Assembly: GCA_016785225.1 (NCBI GenBank) | Contig: JAFBJZ010000660.1 | Span: 3,100,001-3,164,000, forward strand | Origin: Psettodes erumei | Lineage: Eukaryota; Chordata; Actinopteri; Pleuronectiformes; Psettodidae | Length of the DNA: 64,000 nt | Direction: 5' to 3' | Part shown: piece by piece, positions 40,604 through 52,087 of the stretch | How the letters are laid out: each line of letters opens with the position of its first letter | Numbering within the stretch: the first letter of the stretch is position 1 | Notes under the pieces: model-generated | What the model saw: the letters and a program-made list of their open reading frames with translations, nothing else | What the model was told of the DNA's origin: nothing | The model's database searches: none | Position numbers and translations under genes: made by a program

Positions 40604-40641
40604 GGCACATCTGCATGAGGGATGCCTCATGCAGATGTGCC
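40604..40641. repeat. Perfect 17-bp inverted repeat with 4-nt loop
   Basis: The left arm GGCACATCTGCATGAGG (40604-40620) and the right arm CCTCATGCAGATGTGCC (40625-40641) are perfect complements around the loop GATG. It could form a cruciform, or a stable hairpin in the neurexin pre-mRNA. The loop is too short for a microRNA precursor, and there are no terminal duplications that would mark an inserted element. Confidence 0.9.
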
Positions 40642-42153
40642 GCTTTTCATGTTGCCTCTGCATGACACTGCTTCACTTTTACTGTTTACTCCTTCTGCGA
40701 GACGTACCCAGGAGACAGCGCGCACGCCTCAGCTTTAATTGCTGGATTAAACATCTGCTTTGCCTATTGCCGGGGTAGCCTCACTTTGTAAGTAAGCTCC
40801 TACTAAGTGGCGAGATTTTATTTAATGAGTTGCATATCTTACGGAACTGATACAATAAAAAATGAATCTGCAGAAGATCAAGAGGAACAAAAAAATCCGC
40901 CAGGAATAAACACTGGGTGCACGTACGCCCAGGTGAACGGGGGGTGGGGGACGGAGCAGCACAACCGCTACCGTAGCGATTTGCACACAGCTCTGCCTCC
41001 CCGTTATCACCAGGCATTGTGGGAGCACCGGGAGAGAGCTGCGCCGTCCTCTCACACCGATGCCAGGCATCGGCCAACACATAAATATATAACAGTGGAG
41101 GAAAAAAAATAACCTGTGGGTGTGGGTATGCATTGTATTTCTACAACGTGTTGCAAAAATATATGCTAATATTAGCTTGCACTTAGGTGTTAGGCAGGCG
41201 TGTTTTTATCAGCCCTTGCCAGCAGGCCTGAGGCTAAGAGATGGAAGGAGCAATGAAGAAGGTGAATTCCCACACAATCCTATTAGTGTGGATTAGGGGG
41301 CCGTGTTCTTTCTGTTGCCACTCTGCTTCAGGTGAGTACATGGGGGGGGTTTATAACATGTTTGGTTCTTATTGAGGGTTCATATTGTAACACAGGGCAG
41401 CTATTCATTCTTTAAAAGCTTTTTTAGACCATCATTAAGAAAAAAACACGCTATTAAAGTTGTTAGGCAATGATTTGCCTAACAAGTGAATAATTGTAAT
41501 GCTGCCAATCAAACCATCCACGCTGAAGAGCCTGAGGATGGACCAAAAAACAGCCATGTGAAATTTAAGTAAAGGCTTATAATCGATCAGATGATCAATG
41601 GCAATCATACATTTTAGTCCTCTTTGAACTGACACAGAAACCCATCCTCTGCAGCCTCCCCCATGGTTGGGGTTATCGGGCTGAGGGATTTCGCCAGCCT
41701 CTTCCTCTTCTGTCGTTTCTCCTTTGACCTTTTTCCCAGAATCAATTAGGCCTTCAGTAAGGGAGTTATCACTGCACATCTGGACAATTACATTTTCACA
41801 CCTTGCCTGTGAGCATCTTCCTTCATGATCCTTTCTGAATTACAGCCAGTGACATGACGCACATAGTTCCGAATAACCATATTTACACTGTTTGGCTGCG
41901 ACAGTGATTCAAAGTGATCAAAGAGATGGAAGATGATTCGGGCGAATGTGCGTTTGCGAATGAACGTGTGTGTGTGTCTGCGCGCTTATGCACACATACA
42001 GGCCTGACTGGAGCAGAGATAGCTGCTGCCTCATTATGATGACAGAGAACGAGGCTTCTCCAAGGTGACTGAACTCATTTCAGATTAGATAAAAAAGTGG
42101 GCTTTTACATTCTTGATCTTCACTTTGTTGTTTTTTTTTTCCAATTTATTTAC

Positions 42154-42193
42154 CCCCCACCCCCACCCCCCGCATACACACACACACACACAC
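42154..42193. repeat. C-rich tract and (CA)n microsatellite
   Basis: Runs of C with single A interruptions followed by about nine CA units. Confidence 0.9.
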
Positions 42194-44723
42194 CCTTTCC
42201 TGTGCTGTGTCTCCTGGGAAGTAGGGAGGCATTTATAGAGTCAATCAGAATGGACTGAGGAGAACTATTTAAGCTTTTTCATTAGCATCTTTAACACATT
42301 GACCCGCACGACTTCTGCAGCCCCTCCCCCACACAACCTGTCTTCCTACACGTGATGGTGGCATGCCAAAAAAAATTCAAAATGATTTACAGGTAATATG
42401 CAGGGGGAAAAAAACTATTTTGCCCACCCTATATTTATGATATATTTCTTTACATAACTGATTTCTCTTATCACCATATTAATAAACATGAGTCTGATCT
42501 TAGGCATGTCTAAATTCTACTGGCCCAGTTACTCAGTGCATTGTATTTTTGCTATTTTGCTCTTCACGTCTATATACTATCTATAATTAATGATATGAAT
42601 ATTTAATAATCCATATGAAAGGGTTTTTTACATATTACCTTTTTAAAAAAAATGAAAGCCCTAGGTGTAAACAGAATACACAAACAAGAAAGGAGGAAAT
42701 AGGAGGAAGGAGGATGCTGTTGATGATGATTCACCGAGTGCCTTATGGGTAAAGAGCTGCCTGACTCAAACTCACGCAGGGCCTGTGCATGTGAGGGGCG
42801 CAGACAGGCCCTGGAGTCAAAAGAGGGGGCCCCTCTTCTCCCTCTCCCCCTCTCCGTCTTTCAAGTCTCTAATCCGAAACCGGACACATTACTCAGCTGA
42901 CCCCTTGCTGCCCACCGCACGCACGGTCAGGTCTCATTTCCCTTCATGCCAGCCATAGCCTGGTCACCACCGAAACCGCGCAGACCACTGCAGGCGCAAA
43001 AAAGCCTGCCCACTCTGTCTGCTTGGATGGGCTGGGGGTGGGTTAGGCAGAGCGGACGGGAAGCAATCAAGTGCAGAGAGGAGGGAACGAAGGACGGACG
43101 GAAGGAAGAAAGGAAGGAAGGAAGAGGAAAAAAAAGAGAGGGGAGTGAGCGGGCGTCGTAAGATGCAAGTGGGTTAAAGACCTAAAGTGCGTGCAAATAA
43201 AAAGAGAGTGCTTGTGTTCCCACACATCAAAGGAGGAGGAGAAGGGAAGGACTCTCTCACTCGTGGGTCAATAACTGCCTGTGCTCCCTCTAGAGCAGAG
43301 GAACATGTACTCAGATCCTTATCAGGGCAGCTATCATCTCCGCTGCCTCACAGAGGCAGAAATACTGTCGTCCCCGCACTATCGCAGAATGACATCAGCT
43401 CAGAGACATGGGAGTAATTATATTATACAAGCCAACAACACACCGGCAGCGAGGCAACATCAGAGAGCATCCTCTTTCTCCCCCCTCTCTCTCTCCCTCT
43501 CTCCATTGTTCTTCATCCTCTATCGTCTTCTTCCCTCCGTCTCTCTGCTCCCCAGCTCGTCCGCGCTCTGCAGCAGCGCCGTCTCTAATCCACTCAGCCA
43601 TTAGCTCTGAAGGTGGAGAGCTTTAAAATTGATTATAATCACATAAATTGCTTCGCCAACTTTGATCAAACCACAGAGTTTTGAAATACAAAGGCCATTT
43701 ATGCAGTAGTTGAGGGAGCAGGTGTTTTGGAGGGGGGCTTGGGGGGGGGCTTGCATTACCACATAATCAGTGTGGATCTGGAGGTTGATTTCACTCCCAT
43801 ACTTATGGGCTATACACATGGCTTATATAGACACAGTACAGGCAGAGGAAGCAAGTAAGAAGGCGGAAGACACTTGTATATTTCTCTCAGCGTGAGGGAA
43901 TTGCCACATCAGTGCAGATCACTATCGTGTGCACGAGCCAGTGTAAGTAGATCTACAGAAATCTCAAGAAAGTCCACTTTCCCATTAACCGCTGAAAAGA
44001 CCCATTGTTAAAACCCGAAAAAGACTTTTGCTATTGATCAGGTCCATCTCATCCGTCCGGTCTCGATGAATGAGAACAGCAGGTACAGGAGAAAATATGA
44101 TAACCTAGTTATCCGGCATATTGAGTATCGTATCCATCTCTGGGAACGAAGACTATCACCTCTGGGAGTCTATTCATGATGAATGGTGTGTCTGCTACTC
44201 AGAGTTGATACTGTCTGAACCTCATTACTGCTCGCCCTAAACAAACAATGCATCACACTCCAACTCAATTTCATACATCCTGACCATGGTAATTTTCTCC
44301 TTCTTTCCACATAAATCAATGACAGACATATAAGTTCAACACAACGGGAGCAGCGGATGTCTTCTCTTACAGGATGCTGATATATATAGAGAGCAAAAGA
44401 GACTAATATGTGTTCTCCTATGAAATATGGTTGCAGGGACTGTGTGCTTCGCATCGCGGAGGAAAACTGGGTGGATAGCAGAACATTAAGGCAGCCAGAA
44501 TGACTAAATTTAGCCCCATATTAAGTGGAAAGGCGCATTTTCGTGAAATGGAGACTGAGGCAATTTGCATATAGAACTAGCTGTCAATGCTCTATTAGCT
44601 TTGTTTGGTTCTAATCACTTGAGCCAATGTTAAATGCACTGCAACGATAGCGAAGAGGCAGGTACAGTTACATAAGTATCGCAAACAGGATTAGATTTTA
44701 ACACTGACGGTGGCACCAAAAGC

Positions 44724-44726
<3 letters not shown>

Positions 44727-44755
<29 letters not shown>
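44727..44755. repeat. (GA)n microsatellite
   Basis: About 14 GA units, followed by looser GA-rich sequence to about 44790. Confidence 0.95.
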
Positions 44756-44757
<2 letters not shown>

Positions 44758-46537
44758 GGAAAGAGACAGAGCAGACAGAAAGAGAGGAAATGAAGATAAC
44801 GTCGTTCTGTTGCTCAATATGTAGAAATTTCAAATATGAAGCAAAAAGGGATACTGTTAAAAAATGCAAAATCAAACCTGCGGGGATCTGGCTCGTACAT
44901 TCACAAATTGAGCTGTGCATGTTTAATGGCTGCAGTGGACAAGACACCCCATGTGAGGAACGAGCACCATGAAAATGAAACCAAACGCTGCACCGCTAAG
45001 ACAACGGCACTGGGCTTTTACAGCAGCAGGCTTTGTCCTGGAGCCAGGTACCATGTTGAGCAGCGTGTCTCTCATTTTGCATTCATGCACCCTGCGTGCG
45101 CTGATCAACCAAAAATTTAATCATGTTTCTGAGAAAGCTTTTTTTTTTTTCCTCTTCTTCTTCTCCTTTGGGCCCCTGCCCTGCGAGCTCGCTCCCTCTC
45201 CCTCTCTCCCTCTGTTAATAACTGCATGGAGGAGCGGCCGTGACAACTGTAATATTAAGTCATGGAATCTGCCTGAAAGCACCGCGTGTCCTCGGGGCCC
45301 TTAGGGAGAGCAGGAGGCAAGCTGAGTGTTGTCCGCTCCAGACAGGTCATGGCAGAGTGGCCTAATTGCCTCTCTTGTTGTCTCAGTAGGCCGGCAGCCC
45401 TCCCATCTCCCTCATCATCGCTGAGGGGCACTGGCTCCCTTGTTCCTGCAGGTCTAACTCTGCCCAGCGATCCGGGCCCCAGCCTGGTTTCTGGGCTGCT
45501 CCCGCGTCCAACGAAAACATCCTCATAATGCCACTGCTCCTCGGTAATGGTGTTATCACTCACAGCTGCTCAACTTCACCGCCAGAGAACCCAGAGCACT
45601 GCCGTAGAGGTTTGTTGTACTTTGTTAGGCTGCTCAGTGGAATCGAGGGTACCTCGGCATTACGTGAGCCTTACACCGATTGCGATTACGTCACCCAATA
45701 AAGTCTGGAGAGTGTGATGACTAAAGAAAAGGAGCGCTCTGGTCTTCTTCTTCTGACGCACAGCCTCGGTCTTAATCGTCCCTGCAACCTCGAAACTCCA
45801 AGCGAAATTCACGCGCTGAAGAGTATGAGCACAGCCGAGTACTGAAAAAAGTGCGCGTGTGTGTGTGTGTGGAGGGGGGACAAACCCAAACTGCAGTGTG
45901 TCCAAAATCATTCACACATACTGTATTGAGGCCAGCATGCTGCAGTCTACCGTGAACACTCGGGGTGAGGTTATATAATCCCTCATAGTTGAGATGCTCC
46001 CTCTTTTCCTTCCCTTCCCCACGCTTCACGCTTGTGTCACGAACCCTCCTGCCACACAGGGTAAAGAGGCCTCGTCTACCCTCCACGCTGGGCAGGGGCC
46101 AGGAGCGGCTTGACGCCTGCGGAGCTGGAGGCTACGCATCTTTGTCTCTTCCAAACGCCCAGGGGCAATATGGAGCGCCACAGTGTTCTAATCCTGTCTA
46201 ATCTGGACACAGTGGAGCATCTGGAGATAGGGATATGGCTAATCTCAGACACGGAGACAGAGGGCACTTTGCTGAGAAGGAAAAAAAAGGAGGGGGGGGG
46301 GGGTTGGATCTAAGCTGGACTCGCTGTGCCTTACAGAGCTGTGTGCATGTCTTGGGAAGGGGATTCTTAAATACAGAAAAAGTAAACAATATCGAGTAAT
46401 ATCTGAAGACTGAATCAGCATCATAAACCAAAGACTGAATGAAGACTGAAAAAAGTTATCACCAGTGAAGAAGAGACAAAAAAAAATGCTCATTCTACGC
46501 TGAGTGTATATTGATGGTGAGATAAGGAATTACTTAC

Positions 46538-46784
46538 TGTGCCCTGCTCTTAGGGATGCAGGTGATCTGTGGATAGCAATAGGCACAATATGGTGACGCT
46601 TGTTTCCATGGGAGAGGTGAATGTGGTGGAGACTCTCCACGGCACCTGGTTCTGACCCCGCCACAAAGCCCAGGGCCAGGGCAGTGATCCACAAGGCCAG
46701 GTGGGTGAGCGAAGCCAAATTCCGGTTTAGGGGCTGTGCCTCGGGCCTCGGGGGAGCAAAGTGTGACCTCCAGCCTTCGAACAT
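46538..46784 (-). CDS. nrxn1: Beta-neurexin-specific first coding exon (start Met, signal sequence, His-rich segment)
   Basis: This exon encodes the 82-residue N-terminus unique to beta-neurexin and ends in a consensus donor (A|gtaagta). Residues about 28-43 (HLALWITALALGFVAG) form a hydrophobic signal sequence. Residues 53-65 (HHIHLSHGNKRHH) are the His-rich beta segment, and VPIAIHRSPASLRAGH closes the exon; it corresponds to the neurexin-1 beta sequence, while the beta-2 and beta-3 versions differ more. The start at 46784 is supported by an in-frame TGA six codons upstream and an A at -3. The exon ends in phase 1 and joins the LNS6 exon at 29266, giving GH-T-GTTYIF across the junction. It sits inside the alpha intron, so it needs its own promoter. 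The untranslated 5' part of the exon extends to higher coordinates for an unknown length. Its first about 25 residues are not ones I recognise. Confidence 0.93.
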
Positions 46785-47621
46785 CTTCCCTGAGTGGCTT
46801 CAGATCAAGGCGGAACTTGCAGTGAGCCTTACAGCCCCATACTTCTCACCGTTCCGAATCTCGCAATGCCAAGAGACGCTCGCACAGATCCACAAAGAAA
46901 GAAAGAAAAAAGAAAAAGCAAAAGGGACACCACACAAAATGTCGGTTGTGGGAGGAGGGGAGGGGGGGGCAAAGCCTCTTGCTGCTCTCCACTGAGTTAG
47001 GAAATCCGTAGCAGGACCCAGGGAGGTAAAGAGGTATCACAAATCATCTTTCAAACAATCAAAAACATTCGCTCAAGAAATTAGGGCAACCTCAAACAGC
47101 AGTGGAGAAATCCCAGCTTGCTCCAATTCCCCTAGTTCCCCTGTTCTCTGTGTTTCTCTCTTTCTCCTTCTGTTAAGCCCTCACAAAATTAGAAACATCT
47201 TCCCAGCAAAAACTGTTAATATTCCAAAAAATACAACTGCCGGGAAAAGAGACAGACAACTTCAAAAAAAACGACTGACGGCACCTCTGCAAAGTGAATT
47301 TCTTCAGCAAACCAAGACCAAGAGTTTCCCTCCTTTCCCTCCTCCCGTGGTCTCAAAGGATGTCCACAGGAATGGGACCATAGTTAAATCCAAGTCCAAT
47401 TTGCGCGTGTCGGACAGCTGCGGATGGCGTACGGGAGATGGCGTGATGTGCACCTGTTAAGTTGTGCCAAGTGACGCGCCCGCGCCCCCATCTAGAGATC
47501 GGCGCTCTCAATGAGACCGGGCGGTAGCATCGACAGTACCTGAGAGAGCAGCCCTGGGCAGGAAGACACGCTCGCACACGGGCAGGATCGGCAGCGCGGT
47601 TCCAGAAGATGTGCGCAAGAG

Positions 47622-47726
47622 GGAGAGGAGAGGAGAGGAGAGGAGAGGGGAGAGAGAGAGAGAGAGAGAGAGAGCAAGAGAGAGAGAGTGAGAGAGAGAG
47701 GAGGAGGAGGAGGAGGAGGAGGAGGG
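47622..47726. repeat. Compound purine microsatellite in the probable beta leader
   Basis: An array of GGAGA units, then about 12 GA units, an interrupted GA run, and finally about eight GAG/AGG triplets. On the gene strand it is pure pyrimidine and would lie in or next to the beta-neurexin 5' leader. Confidence 0.95.
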
Positions 47727-47779
47727 CTGAGGGAGGGGGAGCCTCAGCAGCCAGCCAGGAAGCAGGAGGGAGAGTGGCT

Positions 47780-47787
47780 ATGCAAAT
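47780..47787 (+). promoter_or_regulatory. Octamer ATGCAAAT (POU-factor site candidate)
   Basis: A perfect octamer lies just upstream (gene-wise) of the purine-rich repeat in the probable beta-neurexin leader. Other perfect octamers occur at 14277-14284 and, inverted, at 44563-44570. POU proteins are prominent neural regulators, but an 8-mer is expected by chance several times in 64 kb, so only the promoter-proximal copy is notable. Confidence 0.25.
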
Positions 47788-47900
47788 GGGCAGCATTCAC
47801 AGAGCGAATCACTGGTGCCTGAGTGCATTGCAGAGGAAGAGCCTATTTAGGCAGATAGCAGGAATTGAAGCTACGTCCCCCAGCCTTGATTCCTTTCACA

Positions 47901-47927
47901 GTCTCTCTCTCTCTCTCTCTCTCTCTG
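47901..47927. repeat. (CT)n microsatellite
   Basis: About 13 CT units inside the probable beta promoter region; on the gene strand it is a GA repeat. Confidence 0.95.
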
Positions 47928-48278
47928 CTCGCCCTGTTCAGCCCCTTTCGATCCCACTCTCCTGTGTGGACAATCGCGAGCGGTGAAAAGGGGAAGAGAA
48001 AGCACGCGAGCTACGAAGCGCACGCGGGCTAAACTCCTTTCTGTTCCCACTTGTACCACCTCATCTCTCCGGATTCATTTAGGCTTCCTCTGCACTGCCT
48101 CTGTTTTCTTCTCCTTCCTTTTCTTTCCCCCTCTGTAAACGTCGGAAAGTTGTGCAATAACTGTCCCGCGGATCTAAAAGACTGGAGCCGAGCGGTCCGG
48201 CCTAATCCTTGCCCCTCCATCGCCCAGGAAAACGGTATTCTAAAGGTTCTAAAACCTACTGGACTCCGCAGTCTATCG

Positions 48279-48285
48279 TTTTATA
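48279..48285 (-). promoter_or_regulatory. Candidate TATA box (TATAAAA)
   Basis: TATAAAA reads on the minus strand in the CpG-rich segment about 1.5 kb upstream of the beta-neurexin start codon. If used, transcription would begin near 48250. A single TATA match is weak evidence and CpG promoters often lack one. Confidence 0.2.
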
Positions 48286-51200
48286 AGATTTTAGAAGAGC
48301 AATGATGCTGCAGCTCATATACTGTAGGGCAACTCTCTGTCTCTCTCTCTCTCTCACAAACATATGAACCCGCGCACACGCACGCGCCTGCACACACAAA
48401 CGTAAACAAAGCACGGACAAAGCCAGAGCTGGCAGCCGAGCGCTGTCCACAGGGGAGAGTGCTGAATCCGGGGCAAGTCTGCCTCGCCTGCTAATAAAAG
48501 ATCATTTCTCACAAGAGAGGGAATGCTGATCGCAGGCTCGGTGTGCAGCGCGGGTTACGGGAACGGCGGGAACATGTGGACATAAAAGCCCCGCCGATAA
48601 ACACGGTGCGGTTCAGCTGGGAAGTGCGCTCAGTGTTCAGAGTTCGGGGCTCAGCTGCAGTGTGGCTGCTTCCGTCTGCACGCTGGCCATTCAACGTCCT
48701 CCCCTCGCGAAAAACGCAGCGTTCTAAGCTAAGAGGAGGAAGAAGGAAAAAAAACCAACAAGAAAAAAAAACTTTAAGCGCCGCTGAGCTGATCTTTACA
48801 GTTTACAGGGAATACAGAGGCATTTCATGCCCAAAGAAAGCCAACTCAGGCAGCGTGACACAGAGGATAATATGTTCCTTCTCCATTTTCTGTCACTTGA
48901 CTGTTCACATGGAGACAATGAAAGACATCCCGAGGAAAAGAAGAACCAATTAAATGAACATTTATGACGAACATTTCACTTGATCCACTTATTGAGTACA
49001 AGTACATTAGAGGTGAGGGCTCTCTCTTTGTTTTAACAGAACAGAACAGATACTTCATTGTGCTAAGACGAACATAACTGGGAAGATAAACACAATCCGC
49101 CATCTGGCGTGGGGACAGATGAGGAGAGCTCTTACTTTCTCTGCCGTATCTGGCATTGTGTTCCTATATGGTGGTGCAGAGCGAACACAAACACAAACAG
49201 ATGCTGCGCACATTAGGCAACTGTGTTGTTCTCACCTTGTGGAATCTCAATAACTTGGTCCAGCCACCTGGTGCTAAAAAGTCAACAGCACGGAACCAGT
49301 GCTCTCTTCTCATTTGCAAAAGGAATGTTTCTGCAGAATGTGTTTACACTGTTATAATTATCGGCAGTGCAATCTGCATAATTATACCTAATAAGGCAAT
49401 CTATCAGGGCTGCTTGCCAAGGACAACAACCTGACTTACAACGTCCTCAATGGCAAACTTTTACATGGAAGCAAAATGAGGCCTTTAATTGCAAAGCATA
49501 TCATCAGCGTAAATAAAAGTGTAGCATGTGCACATTGCCCCTTGTTTTTTAATGGTTTGAAGTGGGTATTTAGCGGAAGCTCTGTGTTCCTATGCAGCGC
49601 CTAAAACTTCATGACATCTGCGGCGAGGTTATACCTTTATCAGATTTATCACGAGTTGCTTGTTCGTGTGTGCCCCCAAGTGGCCAAACTGTAAAGTGCA
49701 CTAAAGACCCGTGGGTTTATCACGAGGCTGAGCGGCCTATATGTTCGACAGTGAGCCGGTTCCTCAGGATCCGGTCAGGCTAAACGGTGGGAGCGTGGAG
49801 GAGAAAGGACTCCATCACTGCAGCTGATCTCTCCGCACATTTGGACTCGCAGGGAGAAATTCAGCTGTCCACCATAAATTTCTCTCGCTCTGACCAATCC
49901 CTAAAAGAGCAACTTGCGAGAACGCTGCCAAGCCTTCAGCAGGTCGCCCTTTGCTCCCAGCATTTTCCCTGACAAATTGGCCAACTGAAGCATGAGAAGA
50001 CAGAAAAGCGGAGACCACGCACGCGGCCCCGGGGAAAACGTTCGCCACTAAATTCCTTCTGCCAGCACAAAAGCAAACACCTGGGACCACGACCTAAACT
50101 AATTTCAGCTTAGTTGCACATAGCATCCCGCCTTAAACAGATGATTGCAGCGCATCGGCTGCAAAATGAGAAAATCCTCTTCCACAACTGAACTTTCGCC
50201 ATTAAAGAGCTTTTTTTCTTTCTGTTTTTTTGATTTCCTATTGTGTTCTGACTCTTGTTCCTGTTAGTGAGATGTCTTCTTGACAGAGAGCCAAAAACAG
50301 CTCGTCTTTGTTTCCTTTTAAGACCCAAAGGATTGCGCAAGTGTCTGATGCATGTGAGGCTTTGAGCATTTGTTTTTTTCTTTGTTTTGTTTTAAGGTAC
50401 AAACCGTAACAGGAAAGCTGCAGGAAGTGATCTAAAAAGGAAAAAAGGGGAGGGGGTTGGATAGTGTGGCCGACTTCTCCCCTCTGAACTAAGTGATCAG
50501 TACGAGGAGGAGAAATACGCCTTGTGTGTAATAGTCCCTTGGAGAGCGAAAGAGTACAAAGAGTCTCCGTTACTCACTTAAGACTGCAACCACAGCGCAC
50601 GGAGCTGATGAGAGGATGTTTGGACGGCGGGAGGAAAAGCGGAGGAGAGCAGAGGATGGGTGGTCTAAGAGCGCCTGACCTGTCTGGAGCAAGGCCTTTA
50701 AATCAGTTCAAGGGCCATCAGGTGACGCTTAACCACACATGGAGAGACACTTTACAGGAGGAGGGGGCGCTTGAAAGCCCCGCGTTCCTCCCCCCTCCTC
50801 GAGACGTGCGCTGCAGCCACGGCAAGAAATTACACCCGACAACTTCTTATTTTAATCAGTGCTGATTCCAAGGGTCCGAGAACGGTGCGATCCCGGCGGT
50901 TTGCGCGTCGCTCCCTCGCCGCAGAGCCAGTGCAGCGTATCAGTTGCTGCTGCCGGGCTCAGAGCGGGTCACACATGCAGGCCAAGCCGTGCATAAAGCG
51001 GGCTTACCTGCGGCGCACCGGTGGTCGACACATCTGCGTCAGGCTCGGCAACATGTGCGTGTTTGGGGGTGTTGATCTCTGGGGCATACAGTGGAACAAG
51101 ATGCACGTTAGCAAGCGCCCAGCGCAGTCGCCTGATCTTTATGGAATGTTCGTCTGATTAACCGAGAAGATGTTAGAGTCTTCCCATCGCGCAGAGCAGA

Positions 51201-51838
51201 GCTGACTTAGGTTGGTTGCAGTGTCGTCCTTGTGTGATTCACACAGTATGTACAGTGTCATCCTGCCCTCACAAAGCCTTGAGATTCAGTACTAATATTG
51301 CCTGTCACACGCTGACGTACAATAGCAAACCTGAGCTCTTTATGCAACGGAGAGCATTCTGCGAATATCAAACATGTCATTATTCATCCAAACATGATTC
51401 GCTGCGGAGAGAGACAGCGAGGCGCACAATGCACTGATGCTAATGTGTGCAAGCGCACAGAAATAGAAGCACAGTGTCGTCTTAGTCATCCCGAGACGTG
51501 ACATGATGAGAGCAGACAGACACAGGGAGTCAACACTCAAGACAAAACACACAAGCTGTACAGTATTTCAGCGCGCACAGGGAAGTCAGAGAGTGTCAAC
51601 ACTGTTTGCATGAGCAGAGCATTTCACATCAGGGTGCACGTATGTCATAACGCTCTGAGGCATCAGGACTGAATTGAACTCTGACCTCCTGCAGGTCAAA
51701 AAAGGCGTCAGCCCTGTCCACGTGCGCCCCAGCGCGTCGCCCTGAATCTCGCGCCGCCGAGCCTCGTAGTCTTAAGTCATCACCACAGCCATGACCACCC
51801 TCATCATGAAGTGCTTTGCTCTCTCTATGAATATCTAT

Positions 51839-52087
51839 CTACCATGCACGTGCGGCCGTCACACACCCAGTGATCACTCCATTAAAGAAGTAGAGCATAC
51901 ATGCATGTGAGCTAAGAAAGATCAGCGACACCCACATGAAATGCCACGGTTTACGTGAAGCGCAGCCGCCTTCGTGGGCCGCGATGAGATTCGCGCTCCA
52001 CACGCTGCTCGTTACGCAAGCGGCGGAGACCGCATAAATAACACCACTCAAGCTGATAAAACAGTCCGCTAATAGGAAATAATGCAC
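51839..52087 (-). other. Unassigned 82-codon frame with two hydrophobic segments
   Basis: Residues about 3-25 (YFLLADCFISLSGVIYAVS and following) and about 50-74 (FMWVSLIFLSSHACMLYFF and following) could each span a membrane, separated by a polar loop rich in Cys, His and Arg. I do not recognise the family. The frame is isolated in the alpha intron and may be chance; no splice context or leader supports it. Confidence 0.12.

Larger units (their letters stand above)
38001..46537 (-). other. nrxn1: Neurexin intron between beta first exon and LNS6 exon, distal half
   Basis: Intron starting (gene-wise) with the gtaagta donor at 46531-46537. No exon seen. It holds a 17-bp perfect hairpin at 40604-40641, C-rich plus CA repeats at 42154-42193, GGAA repeats at about 43090-43125, a GA repeat at 44727-44755, a GT repeat near 45856-45871 and a 12-G run at 46292-46303. 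Confidence 0.8.
46785..48760 (-). promoter_or_regulatory. nrxn1: Probable beta-neurexin promoter and 5' untranslated leader
   Basis: Beta-neurexin is transcribed from an internal promoter just upstream of its first exon, so this stretch should contain the leader and promoter. The sequence supports it: about 47.95-48.73 kb is rich in CpG with several CCCCGCC-type GC boxes, while about 47.6-47.73 kb is a long purine repeat (pyrimidine on the gene strand). On the minus strand TATAAAA occurs at 48279-48285. An octamer ATGCAAAT lies at 47780-47787. I cannot place the start site; a leader of one to two kilobases is possible. A splice site within the leader cannot be excluded. Confidence 0.6.
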
